Assembly: GCA_900498245.1 (NCBI GenBank)
Contig: LS998015.1
Coordinates: 395,560 to 407,557 of the forward strand
From: Candidatus Zixiibacteriota bacterium
GTDB taxonomy: Bacteria; Zixibacteria; MSB-5A5; GN15; PGXB01
Length of the DNA stretch: 11,998 nucleotides
Reading direction: 5' to 3'
Part shown: positions 1 through 6,148 of the stretch, piece by piece
How the letters are laid out: each line of letters starts with the position of its first letter
How positions within the stretch are numbered: position 1 is the first letter of the stretch
Notes under the pieces: model-generated
The model's input: the letters and a program-made list of their open reading frames with translations, nothing else
Told to the model about the DNA's origin: nothing
Database searches by the model: none
Translations under genes and position numbers: made by a program

Positions 1-80
1 GCCTCGACTTCCTCCTTATGGTAGCCCCGAAAGGAAGAAGTGAAAGTCTGATTGCGAATTTCGTTGGGTGTCAAATCCAT
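1..80 (-). CDS. divIVA: DivIVA-domain cell division/growth-site protein (N-terminal fragment, runs off the left edge)
   Basis: Only the first 26 codons are in the window; the rest lies beyond base 1. The ATG is at 78-80 on the minus strand, with AAGG about 7-8 bases upstream as ribosome binding site. The visible protein contains LTPNEIRNQTFTSSFRGY followed by HKEEVE, which matches the DivIVA N-terminal lipid-binding domain almost residue for residue (the Bacillus subtilis protein has LTPNDIHNKTFTKSFRGYDEDEV, from memory). Phe17 and Arg18, the membrane-inserting loop tip in B. subtilis DivIVA, are at the same positions here. DivIVA proteins bind negatively curved membrane and recruit division or polar-growth factors, with a coiled-coil C-terminus that is not visible here. 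The gene starts 24 bases after the yggS stop, so the two are probably co-transcribed, as ylmE and divIVA are in Firmicutes division clusters. The family assignment is firm; the exact role in this organism is not known. Confidence 0.88.
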   Translation of the reverse strand, partial: MDLTPNEIRNQTFTSSFRGYHKEEVE

Positions 81-104
81 ATCACACCTTATCCTTTATG
101 TGTA

Positions 105-803
105 TTAATTAATATTTCCATTTCTGCGGCCGAAGATGGCGGTCCCGATCCGGACCATGGTGGCCCCTTCCTCGACGGCAATTTCATAGTCCGACGACAT
201 CCCCATGGAGAGGGTATTGAAATAGTCGCCCACGATTTGCTTACCCTCCTCAAACAATTTGCGGGTCATGCGGAAGGCGGCGCGAATCTGCGAGGGGTCG
301 TCGGTCAAAGGCCCGATTGTCATCAGGCCGCACAATTTCATATTCTGCAAGAAAGAGATTTTCTTAATCAAATCAAGGGTCTTCGACGGTTCGACGCCGA
401 ATTTCGATTTTTCCCCGGAGGAATTGACTTCGATAAGGCAAGAGACGGTGCGGGCATGAATTTCATCGTCGGTGTCAATCAGTTCGGCCAGCCGGAAAGA
501 GTCGACCGATTGGATGGTGTCGAATATTTTGACGGCCCGTTTGACTTTGTTGCTCTGGAGATGGCCGATCATATGCCAACGGGCGATATCTCCGAGATTT
601 TTTATTTTGGGTTCGGCTTCCTGCAGGCGGTTTTCGCCGATATCGGTGATGCCGGCCTTGACGGCAGCGCGGACGGCGTCTTCCGGAAAGGTCTTGGAGA
701 CGGCAACGATGGTTATGTCATCGGCCGGCCGTTTCGTTTTTTCGGCGGCCCGGGCAATTTTGGCCCGTATCTCGTTTACATTATTTGTCACAAATTCCCA
801 CAT
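105..803 (-). CDS. yggS: YggS/PLPBP-family pyridoxal-phosphate homeostasis protein
   Basis: This 232-residue protein belongs to the YggS/PROSC (PLP-binding protein) family, the single-domain TIM-barrel relatives of alanine racemase that hold PLP and help vitamin B6 and amino-acid balance but have no known catalytic turnover. Visible landmarks are the PLP lysine in VAVSKTF (K37), GENRLQEAEPK (56-66), WHMIGHLQSNK (76-86), the EVNSSGEKSKFG loop (125-136), and the phosphate-binding end LSMGMSSDYEIAVEEG to RIGTAIFG (198-225). The length is normal for the family. The frame is open to a TTG at 828-830, but I choose the ATG at 801-803. It has a GGA nine bases upstream, the family normally starts just before this helix, and the predicted -10 box at 835-840 puts the transcript start at about 828. 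Downstream on the same strand is divIVA. It is a cytoplasmic housekeeping protein. Confidence 0.93.
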   Translation of the reverse strand: MWEFVTNNVNEIRAKIARAAEKTKRPADDITIVAVSKTFPEDAVRAAVKAGITDIGENRLQEAEPKIKNLGDIARWHMIGHLQSNKVKRAVKIFDTIQSVDSFRLAELIDTDDEIHARTVSCLIEVNSSGEKSKFGVEPSKTLDLIKKISFLQNMKLCGLMTIGPLTDDPSQIRAAFRMTRKLFEEGKQIVGDYFNTLSMGMSSDYEIAVEEGATMVRIGTAIFGRRNGNIN

Positions 804-834
804 TTTATCACGTCCAATCGGAATTATCAATGGT

Positions 835-864
835 ATTATATATTTGACGAGAGCGCAAAGACAA
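835..864 (-). promoter_or_regulatory. Predicted sigma-70 promoter for yggS-divIVA
   Basis: On the minus strand a perfect TATAAT lies at 835-840. An 18-base spacer separates it from TTGTCT (859-864, 4 of 6 matches to TTGACA). The predicted start site is near 828, about 25 bases before the chosen yggS ATG and at or inside the alternative TTG codon, which argues against that start. Confidence 0.55.
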
Positions 865-911
865 TCGAATAATGGATTTGAGTCGGATTGGGGGCAAAAT
901 TGCGTAAACTC

Positions 912-939
912 TTGACAAATGGCTCCAAAAGGATAAAAT
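912..939 (+). promoter_or_regulatory. Predicted sigma-70 promoter for the ferritin-like operon
   Basis: A perfect TTGACA at 912-917 is followed after 16 bases by TAAAAT at 934-939 (5 of 6). The expected start near 946 gives a leader of about 30 bases before the ATG at 977. It is divergent from the yggS promoter. I saw no clear Fur or PerR palindrome here. Confidence 0.65.
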
Positions 940-976
940 TGGTCTAATTAAACTGCAAAAACAGGAGATATATATC

Positions 977-1183
977 ATGATCGACCGGACCACCGACCCT
1001 CTGGAAGCCATCAAAATAGCGATGCAGCGCGAGCAGGAGGCCTTTGATTTTTACAACGAACACGCCAAGTTATTCGAAAATGAGGCGACGCGGGAGATGT
1101 TTCTCTACCTGGCCAAAGAAGAAGCCAAGCATAAGGCCAAACTTCAGGAGGAACTTGACAAGAATTATCTTTACGAGATGTAG
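977..1183 (+). CDS. 68-aa rubrerythrin/ferritin-like half-domain protein
   Basis: This tiny protein is a single two-helix half of a ferritin-like diiron bundle. It aligns without a gap to the first 68 residues of the next gene's product: E19, F25, Y26, E28, A30-K31-L32, R39, L45-A46, E48-E49 and H52 fall at identical numbers. It therefore has one Glu from helix 1 (E19) and one ExxH motif (E49-H52), which is half of a four-helix diiron site. By analogy with other half-ferritins it would have to dimerise, or pair with a partner, to bind two irons. A good AGGAGA ribosome site sits eight bases before the ATG, so it looks genuinely translated. The gap to the next gene is only 20 bases. A role in iron or peroxide handling is inferred from the family. 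It could also be a regulatory or vestigial fragment of the neighbour's fold. Confidence 0.82.
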   Translation: MIDRTTDPLEAIKIAMQREQEAFDFYNEHAKLFENEATREMFLYLAKEEAKHKAKLQEELDKNYLYEM

Positions 1184-1203
1184 AAAGAGGGAAGGAGCCG
1201 AAA

Positions 1204-1686
1204 ATGACGCCAGTTCATCCTGAAATATTAGCGGCGCTAACCGCCGGAATACAATCCGAGGTGGCCACCTATGTTTTTTATATCGAAGCCGCCAAGTTGG
1301 TGACCGATGAGGAAATCAGGGTCACGCTCCGGCAATTGGCCGGGGAAGAGAAGGGACATTTCCAGATTCTTGAAAAGCAGTATGATTCGCTGGTTCGCTC
1401 GGAGAAGTGGATCAGCACGGCCGATATCCTGAAGCAGCCGGGACTTCCGGAAATAACCGAAGAGATGGAGGCGCAGCATAAGGCTCTGGTAGTCAAGGTT
1501 CGACAGGCAAAAGACAAGCGGGAAATACTGGAACTGGCGCTGGGGTTGGAGAGAGCGGCCAACGCTCTTTTTGTCAAGGAAGCGGGGGAGGCGAAATCGA
1601 AAGAGGAAAGAGAGACTTTCGAACATCTGGCCCGTTTCGAGCAGGGGCATATCAATCTGATAAGCGGAATGATTGCCCGGCTTTAG
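1204..1686 (+). CDS. Ferritin-like diiron protein (rubrerythrin-type four-helix bundle, no rubredoxin domain)
   Basis: This 160-residue protein has the complete duplicated diiron signature. The first half supplies E19 and E49xxH52 (in LAGEEKGHF); the second half supplies E116 (in GLERAAN) and E146xxH149 (in FEQGHI). The helices are joined by a linker at about 65-85 (KWISTADILKQPG). There is no C-terminal CxxC rubredoxin domain, so it is not a classical rubrerythrin; it resembles the COG1633-type ferritin-like family. Such proteins act in the cytoplasm in peroxide reduction or iron oxidation; the substrate here is not shown by the sequence. The ribosome site is GGAAGGAG six bases before the ATG. 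It is the second gene of a two-gene operon with the half-ferritin and ends just before a strong terminator. The fold and metal site are certain; the precise reaction is open. Confidence 0.9.
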   Translation: MTPVHPEILAALTAGIQSEVATYVFYIEAAKLVTDEEIRVTLRQLAGEEKGHFQILEKQYDSLVRSEKWISTADILKQPGLPEITEEMEAQHKALVVKVRQAKDKREILELALGLERAANALFVKEAGEAKSKEERETFEHLARFEQGHINLISGMIARL

Positions 1687-1707
1687 ATCTATCAGACAAT
1701 AAATCCG

Positions 1708-1732
1708 AAAGTCCGCCGAAGGCGGACTTTTT
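1708..1732 (+). terminator. Intrinsic terminator of the ferritin-like operon
   Basis: The sequence forms a perfect 10-bp stem (AAAGTCCGCC at 1708-1717 with GGCGGACTTT at 1721-1730), a three-base GAA loop, and a run of five T at 1728-1732. It lies 22 bases after the stop codon. Confidence 0.9.
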
Positions 1733-1769
1733 ATTTGCTCAGAAATTTTAAGAATACTTAATTGCATAT

Positions 1770-2912
1770 ATGAAAAAACAGAATCTGACCTGGCTGGAAA
1801 TAGATTCCAGGGCCTTTTCCCAGAATATAAAGACGATCCGCAAACTGGCGGGAAAAAGACTGGTGGCCGTGGCGGTGAAATCTAATGGTTACGGCCACGG
1901 ATTGAATGAAATAATTTCGCTCCTTAAAAAGGAGAAAATCGAATATATCGCGGTGCATTCCCTGGAAGAGGCCTCGCGGGCGAGGCAGGCCGGATGGAAC
2001 CGGGAGATTCTGGTGGTCGGATATGTGAAGTTATGCGATCTGGCGGAGGTATTTCGACTCAATCTCGAACTCACCGTGTACAATTCGGAAACCGTAACAG
2101 CTCTGGGGAGATTGGCCGAGAAAAAGAAAGTCGCGGCCGATATTCATTTGAAAATCGAGACCGGCACCAACCGTCAGGGGGTCGAAGCCGGTAAACTGAA
2201 GAAGATTGTCTCATTAATCAAAAAATATCGCTACTTGCACCTGAAAGGTATTTCGACGCATTTCGCCAATATCGAAGACACGACCGATCATTCGTACGCC
2301 AATTATCAGTTGGGAGAATTCAACCGTCTGGCGGGGCAGATAGAAAAGATGGGCCTAAGGCCGGAACTTCGTCATACCGCCTGCTCCGCGGCGCTTCTAT
2401 TGTTCGAGGATACCAAGTTCGACCTGGTCCGTCCGGGGATCGCCGTATATGGTTTATGGCCGTCGAAAGAGACTTATTTATCGTACCGTCTGGCGGGTGG
2501 TTCCAACGGCATCTTGAGACCGGTTCTCGCCTGGAAAACAAGGGTGATACAAGTTAAGGATGTCCCGGCGGATGCCTTTATCGGCTATGGGTGCACGTAT
2601 CGTACCAGCGCGAAGACGAGACTGGCAATACTGCCGGTGGGATATTCGGATGGCTATGATCGGTCGCTGTCGAATCTGGCGCATGTGCTGATAAAAGGAA
2701 AACGGGCGCCGATAAGGGGGAGGATTTGCATGAATTTAATGATGGCCGATATAACCGATATTCCCGGGGTGAAACTCGAGGATGAAGTGACGCTTCTGGG
2801 GCGGGACGGTCGCGAAAATCTGACGGCCGATCAAATGGCGGCCTGGGCGCAGACGGTTAATTATGAAATTATCAGCCGGATAAATGAGCAGATTCCCCGG
2901 ATAATTGTGTAG
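1770..2912 (+). CDS. alr: Alanine racemase
   Basis: This PLP-dependent cytoplasmic enzyme interconverts L- and D-alanine for peptidoglycan. The 380-residue length is typical. The N-terminal TIM barrel carries the Schiff-base lysine in VKSNGYGHG (K37; the usual motif is VKADAYGHG). It also has the K128-IETG-TNRQG stretch with R135, matching the carbamylated-lysine and PLP-contacting arginine positions of Geobacillus Alr, and RHTACSAALLLF (201-212) followed by DLVRPGIAVYG (218-228). The C-terminal beta domain carries the second catalytic base Tyr273 in GYGCTY, the PVGYSDGYDR loop (289-298), and GRICMNLMMAD (317-327). In the last, Asn322 replaces the usual Asp of CMDQ, a small deviation. The end NYEIISRINEQIPRIIV is the normal Alr C-terminus. 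The start ATG has no obvious Shine-Dalgarno sequence. The gene follows a terminator, so it must have its own promoter; I could not place one convincingly. Confidence 0.95.
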   Translation: MKKQNLTWLEIDSRAFSQNIKTIRKLAGKRLVAVAVKSNGYGHGLNEIISLLKKEKIEYIAVHSLEEASRARQAGWNREILVVGYVKLCDLAEVFRLNLELTVYNSETVTALGRLAEKKKVAADIHLKIETGTNRQGVEAGKLKKIVSLIKKYRYLHLKGISTHFANIEDTTDHSYANYQLGEFNRLAGQIEKMGLRPELRHTACSAALLLFEDTKFDLVRPGIAVYGLWPSKETYLSYRLAGGSNGILRPVLAWKTRVIQVKDVPADAFIGYGCTYRTSAKTRLAILPVGYSDGYDRSLSNLAHVLIKGKRAPIRGRICMNLMMADITDIPGVKLEDEVTLLGRDGRENLTADQMAAWAQTVNYEIISRINEQIPRIIV

Positions 2913-3046
2913 ATAAATACCGGACAAAATTGGTGACTATTTATTGGGATTCAAGGGATTATTGGGATATATTTAGGGCCGAAATTTTTCATTTCGAAAA
3001 AAGTAAGTGAAATTACTCCTTATCCCCCTTGGAGATAAATTTTCGC

Positions 3047-3075
3047 TTGACACTTGTTGAGTTTTCGAGTAATTT
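3047..3075 (+). promoter_or_regulatory. Predicted rex promoter
   Basis: A perfect TTGACA lies at 3047-3052, then 17 bases, then a weak -10 TAATTT at 3070-3075. The predicted start is near 3082, the first base of the Rex operator, so a bound repressor would block initiation. The context GCTTGACACTTGTTG (3045-3059) recurs with one mismatch at 11825-11839. Confidence 0.5.
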
Positions 3076-3081
3076 TAAAAA

Positions 3082-3099
3082 TTGTGAATTGATTCACAT
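3082..3099 (+). promoter_or_regulatory. Rex operator upstream of rex (autoregulation)
   Basis: TTGTGAATTGATTCACAT is the Rex consensus palindrome TTGTGAA-N4-TTCACAA with only the last base changed. It lies 42 bases before the rex ATG, just after the predicted -10 box. Rex proteins commonly repress their own gene through such a site when NADH is low. Confidence 0.88.
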
Positions 3100-3141
3100 A
3101 TCCCGTTGATATGCGGATTTTATTGATAGAAAGATCTGGAG

Positions 3142-3798
3142 ATGATTTCAGAAAGCAGCAAGAGGAAAATTTCCGAATCGACGATTCATCGGCTGTCTCT
3201 TTATTATCGGGTTCTATCGATTTTGGAGAAGGAAAATAAAGAGACCGTATCATCCAAGGAACTTGCCAAGCGGGAGAAACTTACGCCGGCGCAAGTGCGC
3301 AAGGACCTGTCCTTTTTCGGATCGTTTGGAACGAGGGGTCTGGGATACCCGGTGCTGGAATTGAAACGTCAGATTGGAGAAATACTCGGGCTTAATCGGA
3401 CCTGGAATGTGGCGCTGGTCGGGGTGGGGAATATCGGTTCGGCGCTGGTGGGCTACAAGGAATTCCAGCGGCAGGGATTTCATATCAAAATAATATTCGA
3501 CAACGATCAGCGAAAAATCGGCTCGAATCATAAAGGGATTCAGGTCGCCGATATCCGCAATCTGGAAAAGGAACTTAGGGACAATCGGATCGAGATCGTG
3601 GTGATCGCGGTTCCAGCGACCGTGGCGCAGTATATAGTTGATGACATAGTTAAAGCGGGAATAAAGGCAATTTTGAATTTCGCTCCGGTGAATCTGAAAG
3701 TCCCGGAGGACGTATTTCTGCGCAATGAGAATATGTCGATGGAACTGGAATATCTTTCATTTGCGTTGATAAATCTTCAAAACGGCAAGAGGTTGTAA
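3142..3798 (+). CDS. rex: Redox-sensing transcriptional repressor Rex
   Basis: Rex is a dimeric repressor that binds TTGTGA-type palindromes and is released when NADH rises. The 218-residue protein has the winged-helix N-terminus (about 8-80): ISESTIHRLSLYYR opens it and LTPAQVRKDLSFFG (47-60) is the recognition helix, followed by the wing TRGLGYPV (64-71). The Rossmann domain follows, with GVGNIG (94-99) as dinucleotide loop and Asp120 at the end of the second strand (IFDND), which selects NAD(H) over NADP(H). VIAVPATVAQ (154-163) and LNFAPVNLKVPEDV (178-191) are conserved Rex segments, and the last helix (200-211) would be domain-swapped. The ATG at 3142 fits the family start, but GGAG directly abuts it with no spacing, so translation may be inefficient. 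The only other upstream in-frame codons are after stops at 3124-3129. A Rex operator precedes the gene, and a cluster of further operators lies at 11360-11576. Confidence 0.96.
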   Translation: MISESSKRKISESTIHRLSLYYRVLSILEKENKETVSSKELAKREKLTPAQVRKDLSFFGSFGTRGLGYPVLELKRQIGEILGLNRTWNVALVGVGNIGSALVGYKEFQRQGFHIKIIFDNDQRKIGSNHKGIQVADIRNLEKELRDNRIEIVVIAVPATVAQYIVDDIVKAGIKAILNFAPVNLKVPEDVFLRNENMSMELEYLSFALINLQNGKRL

Positions 3799-3843
3799 TC
3801 AAATTGATTTGAACCAGAGGGGAATTTGATTGTTGTTATAGAA

Positions 3844-3867
3844 ACCGCTTCAAGGGATTGAAGCGGT
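3844..3867 (+). other. Perfect hairpin 3' of rex
   Basis: ACCGCTTCAA (3844-3853), loop GGGA, and TTGAAGCGGT (3858-3867) form a perfect 10-bp stem 45 bases after the rex stop. There is no T run directly after it, so it may stabilise the mRNA 3' end rather than terminate. Confidence 0.6.
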
Positions 3868-3896
3868 AATTACCTCTTTAAGTGTCACCTTGGACG

Positions 3897-3932
3897 GGCG
3901 TCCGGCTTCTTCTCCGGACGCCTTTATTATTT
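3897..3932 (+). terminator. Intrinsic terminator downstream of rex
   Basis: GGCGTCCGG (3897-3905) pairs perfectly with CCGGACGCC (3914-3922) around an 8-base loop, followed by TTTATTATTT. It separates rex from the ankyrin gene. Confidence 0.85.
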
Positions 3933-3996
3933 CCGAACTAAAGTTCACCGGGATATTTCAAATTTCGGGGCGCGGAATATTTGCAACCTGTAATTT

Positions 3997-4025
3997 TCTC
4001 AAACGTAGTCCAATTAGTATATAAT
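3997..4025 (+). promoter_or_regulatory. Predicted promoter of the ankyrin-MBL gene
   Basis: A perfect TATAAT at 4020-4025 lies 23 bases before the ATG. The -35 position (3997-4002, TCTCAA) matches poorly, so an activator may help. The ribosome site GAGGGGAG (4036-4043) is strong. Confidence 0.45.
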
Positions 4026-4048
4026 AATCTTACCCGAGGGGAGATAGC

Positions 4049-6016
4049 ATGAAAATCGCAGTAATTCTGTCAATTATTCTGATTCTGGGCGCGGGGCTCT
4101 TTGCGGCGGAGATACATGATGCCGCGAGAGGCGGGGATCTGGAGAAAGTAAAATCGATTCTAATGGCCGATCCGGGAGCGGTGGGGGCCCTGAATGAAAC
4201 GGGATCGACGCCGCTTCACAGCGCCGCATATAACGGCCAGTTGGCGATGTCGGAATATTTGATTTCGGCGGGAGCCGATATCAACGCTCTATCAGCGCAG
4301 GGAAGCGCGCCGCTTCATGGGGCGTCCTTTTACGGACACCTCGAGGTTGTGAAGCTTCTCATTGCCAAGGGGGCAAAAGTGAATGTGGCCAACAGGTACG
4401 GTTTCATCCCACTTTTGAGCGCGGCGGCGGGGGGGAATACGGAAATCGTAGCGGCTCTTATAGAGGCCGGCGGGGATACCTCGGCACGGATCACCGATGG
4501 CGGCCTTAACGCCCTGCAACTGGCCGCTTACAACGGTCATTTGGGCACCGCCCAGTACCTTATCAGCAAAGGATTTGATTTAAATCAGAAGACGGAGACC
4601 GGAGAGACTTTTCTTCATGCCGCTGTCATGACCGACAGCGTTAATGTTGTCAAATTCGCGCTCGACAACGGTATCGACCCGAACGCGACCAATAACATGG
4701 GGGAAACGCCACTTCATCAGGCCGTCATGTCGGTTTTTTGGCAGGCTTTAACACCGGAAAAGACAGATATGATTAAACTGCTTTTGGGCAGGGGAGCCAA
4801 GATAAATGCGCGTCATAATCGGGGAGATACGCCGCTGAGTCGGGCCATTATGAGCGGCAACAGCCAGGTAGTTCAGTTGCTTCTTGAATCCGGGGCGGAT
4901 GTAAACAATATAAATGATGACGGTATGACGCCACTGGCGTCGGCCATCAAGGACAGCTACCTGGAAATTGCGGGACTCCTTCTTGATAAAGGGGCAATGA
5001 CGGAGACGAGGGAAATCCATTACGGTTTGACACCGTTGCATTTGGCGGTCCTGGGCGGGAATTTGGATATTGTGAAAGTCCTAATAGACCGTGTCAAGGA
5101 TGTCAATGCAAAGGACAATAGCGGCATGACGCCGCTTGACTACGCCAACAATTATGGTCACAGGCAGGTGGCCGATATTCTTATCAAGAAGGGATGCACC
5201 AGGGGAGTCTCGGAGCAATACCCCGGCGCCTCCGACCAACTTGCCAAAGGGACAACAGAAGGGACGGCCCAATTGTGGTATCTGGGACATTGCGGTTGGG
5301 CCATAAAGACCGCGAATCATCTGATGGTTTTCGATTATTTCCCCGGAAACGCGCTTCCGACCGAACTATCGCTCGTCAACGGCCATATCAATCCGGAAGA
5401 AATTAAGGATATGAACGTTGAGGTTTTTGTTTCCCATAATCATCAGGATCATTACAGCCCGGTGATTTTCGGGTGGCAGCCGACGGCAAAAAATCTGACA
5501 TATATTTTCGGTTTCAGACCGGAGGAACTTCCGGAGAACGCCCGACAGGGATATGACGGCCGCCCTTATGAATATATAGGGCCGAGGGAGGCAAAGACGG
5601 TCGACGGAATGCAGATAAGTACAATACGCGCCAATGACGGGGGAGTCGGTTTTTTGATTGAGGCCGACGGCCTGAAAATTTTCCATGCCGGAGATCATGC
5701 CGGATGGGACAATGGCGAGAGCCAGCCCTTCACCTCCGAAATAGATTACCTGGCCGGCCTGACTCCGAGTGTCGACATGGCCTTTATCAATACCACCGGG
5801 TGCCGTTTCTCACGGGATACTCTGGCTCTTCAGCAGAGCGTCTTTTATACGATAGAGAAATTGTTCCCGCGCTTGACTATTCCCACCCACGGTCAGGGCC
5901 GGGAATATGTTTATCGGGATTATGCCGCGAGGATCAAGGCGAATAATTTCAAGACCGATGTTGTCTGTGCTGATTTTAAGGGAGACAGATTCGAATATAT
6001 CAGAAGGCCGCTCTAA
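4049..6016 (+). CDS. Exported ankyrin-repeat / metallo-beta-lactamase-fold fusion protein
   Basis: The 655-residue protein starts with a signal peptide (hydrophobic 4-18, likely cut near A19/A20 in GLFAAE), so it acts outside the cytoplasm. Residues ~21-384 are about eleven ankyrin repeats, with TPLH-type caps at 54, 87 (APLH), 220 and 328 and divergent versions between. The repeat at about 218-257 has an insertion (SVFWQALTPEKTD). After a linker (385-403), residues ~404-655 form an UlaG-like metallo-beta-lactamase domain: WYLGHCGWAI (410-419), the metal motif H463-N-H465-Q-D467-H468, HAGDH (546-550, with D549), and PTHGQG (H614). The position that often holds a further His ligand reads RANDGG (527-532). 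I recall a related family having STD there, which would explain it. The domain suggests a hydrolase, while the repeats suggest protein binding; the substrate is unknown. It has its own promoter and terminator, so it is monocistronic. Confidence 0.88.
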   Translation: MKIAVILSIILILGAGLFAAEIHDAARGGDLEKVKSILMADPGAVGALNETGSTPLHSAAYNGQLAMSEYLISAGADINALSAQGSAPLHGASFYGHLEVVKLLIAKGAKVNVANRYGFIPLLSAAAGGNTEIVAALIEAGGDTSARITDGGLNALQLAAYNGHLGTAQYLISKGFDLNQKTETGETFLHAAVMTDSVNVVKFALDNGIDPNATNNMGETPLHQAVMSVFWQALTPEKTDMIKLLLGRGAKINARHNRGDTPLSRAIMSGNSQVVQLLLESGADVNNINDDGMTPLASAIKDSYLEIAGLLLDKGAMTETREIHYGLTPLHLAVLGGNLDIVKVLIDRVKDVNAKDNSGMTPLDYANNYGHRQVADILIKKGCTRGVSEQYPGASDQLAKGTTEGTAQLWYLGHCGWAIKTANHLMVFDYFPGNALPTELSLVNGHINPEEIKDMNVEVFVSHNHQDHYSPVIFGWQPTAKNLTYIFGFRPEELPENARQGYDGRPYEYIGPREAKTVDGMQISTIRANDGGVGFLIEADGLKIFHAGDHAGWDNGESQPFTSEIDYLAGLTPSVDMAFINTTGCRFSRDTLALQQSVFYTIEKLFPRLTIPTHGQGREYVYRDYAARIKANNFKTDVVCADFKGDRFEYIRRPL

Positions 6017-6050
6017 AAGCAGGCCGGGAAAATGGGATGATAAGGAATAG

Positions 6051-6073
6051 GGCGGCAGTTTAGCCGCCTTTTT
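6051..6073 (+). terminator. Intrinsic terminator after the ankyrin-MBL gene
   Basis: GGCGGC (6051-6056), loop AGTTTA, GCCGCC (6063-6068), then TTTTT (6069-6073). The stem is all G-C and perfect, 34 bases after the stop. Confidence 0.88.
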
Positions 6074-6148
6074 AATAGGGTCATAATTTCAGCGCCGTCT
6101 GTAAATCTTTATCTTGACTTGAGATGAAGCGGCAGCAAATATTCGGGC

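Larger units (their letters stand above)
2913..3141. other. alr-rex intergenic region
   Basis: The first 130 bases are AT-rich and hold three loose GGGATT/GGGATA direct repeats (about 2945-2971) and a weak 6-bp stem TTTTTC/GAAAAA near 2987-3002. That stem could end alr transcription but lacks a GC-rich core. The right part contains the rex promoter and operator, listed separately. Confidence 0.5.

Noticed and set aside
804-830. TTG-initiated extension of yggS
   Set aside because: The predicted transcript start near 828 and a ribosome site for ATG 801-803 favour the shorter protein.
18-872. 284-aa plus-strand open frame at the left edge
   Set aside because: It lies opposite yggS, which has full family motifs; the plus-strand product has no recognisable domain and is a shadow.
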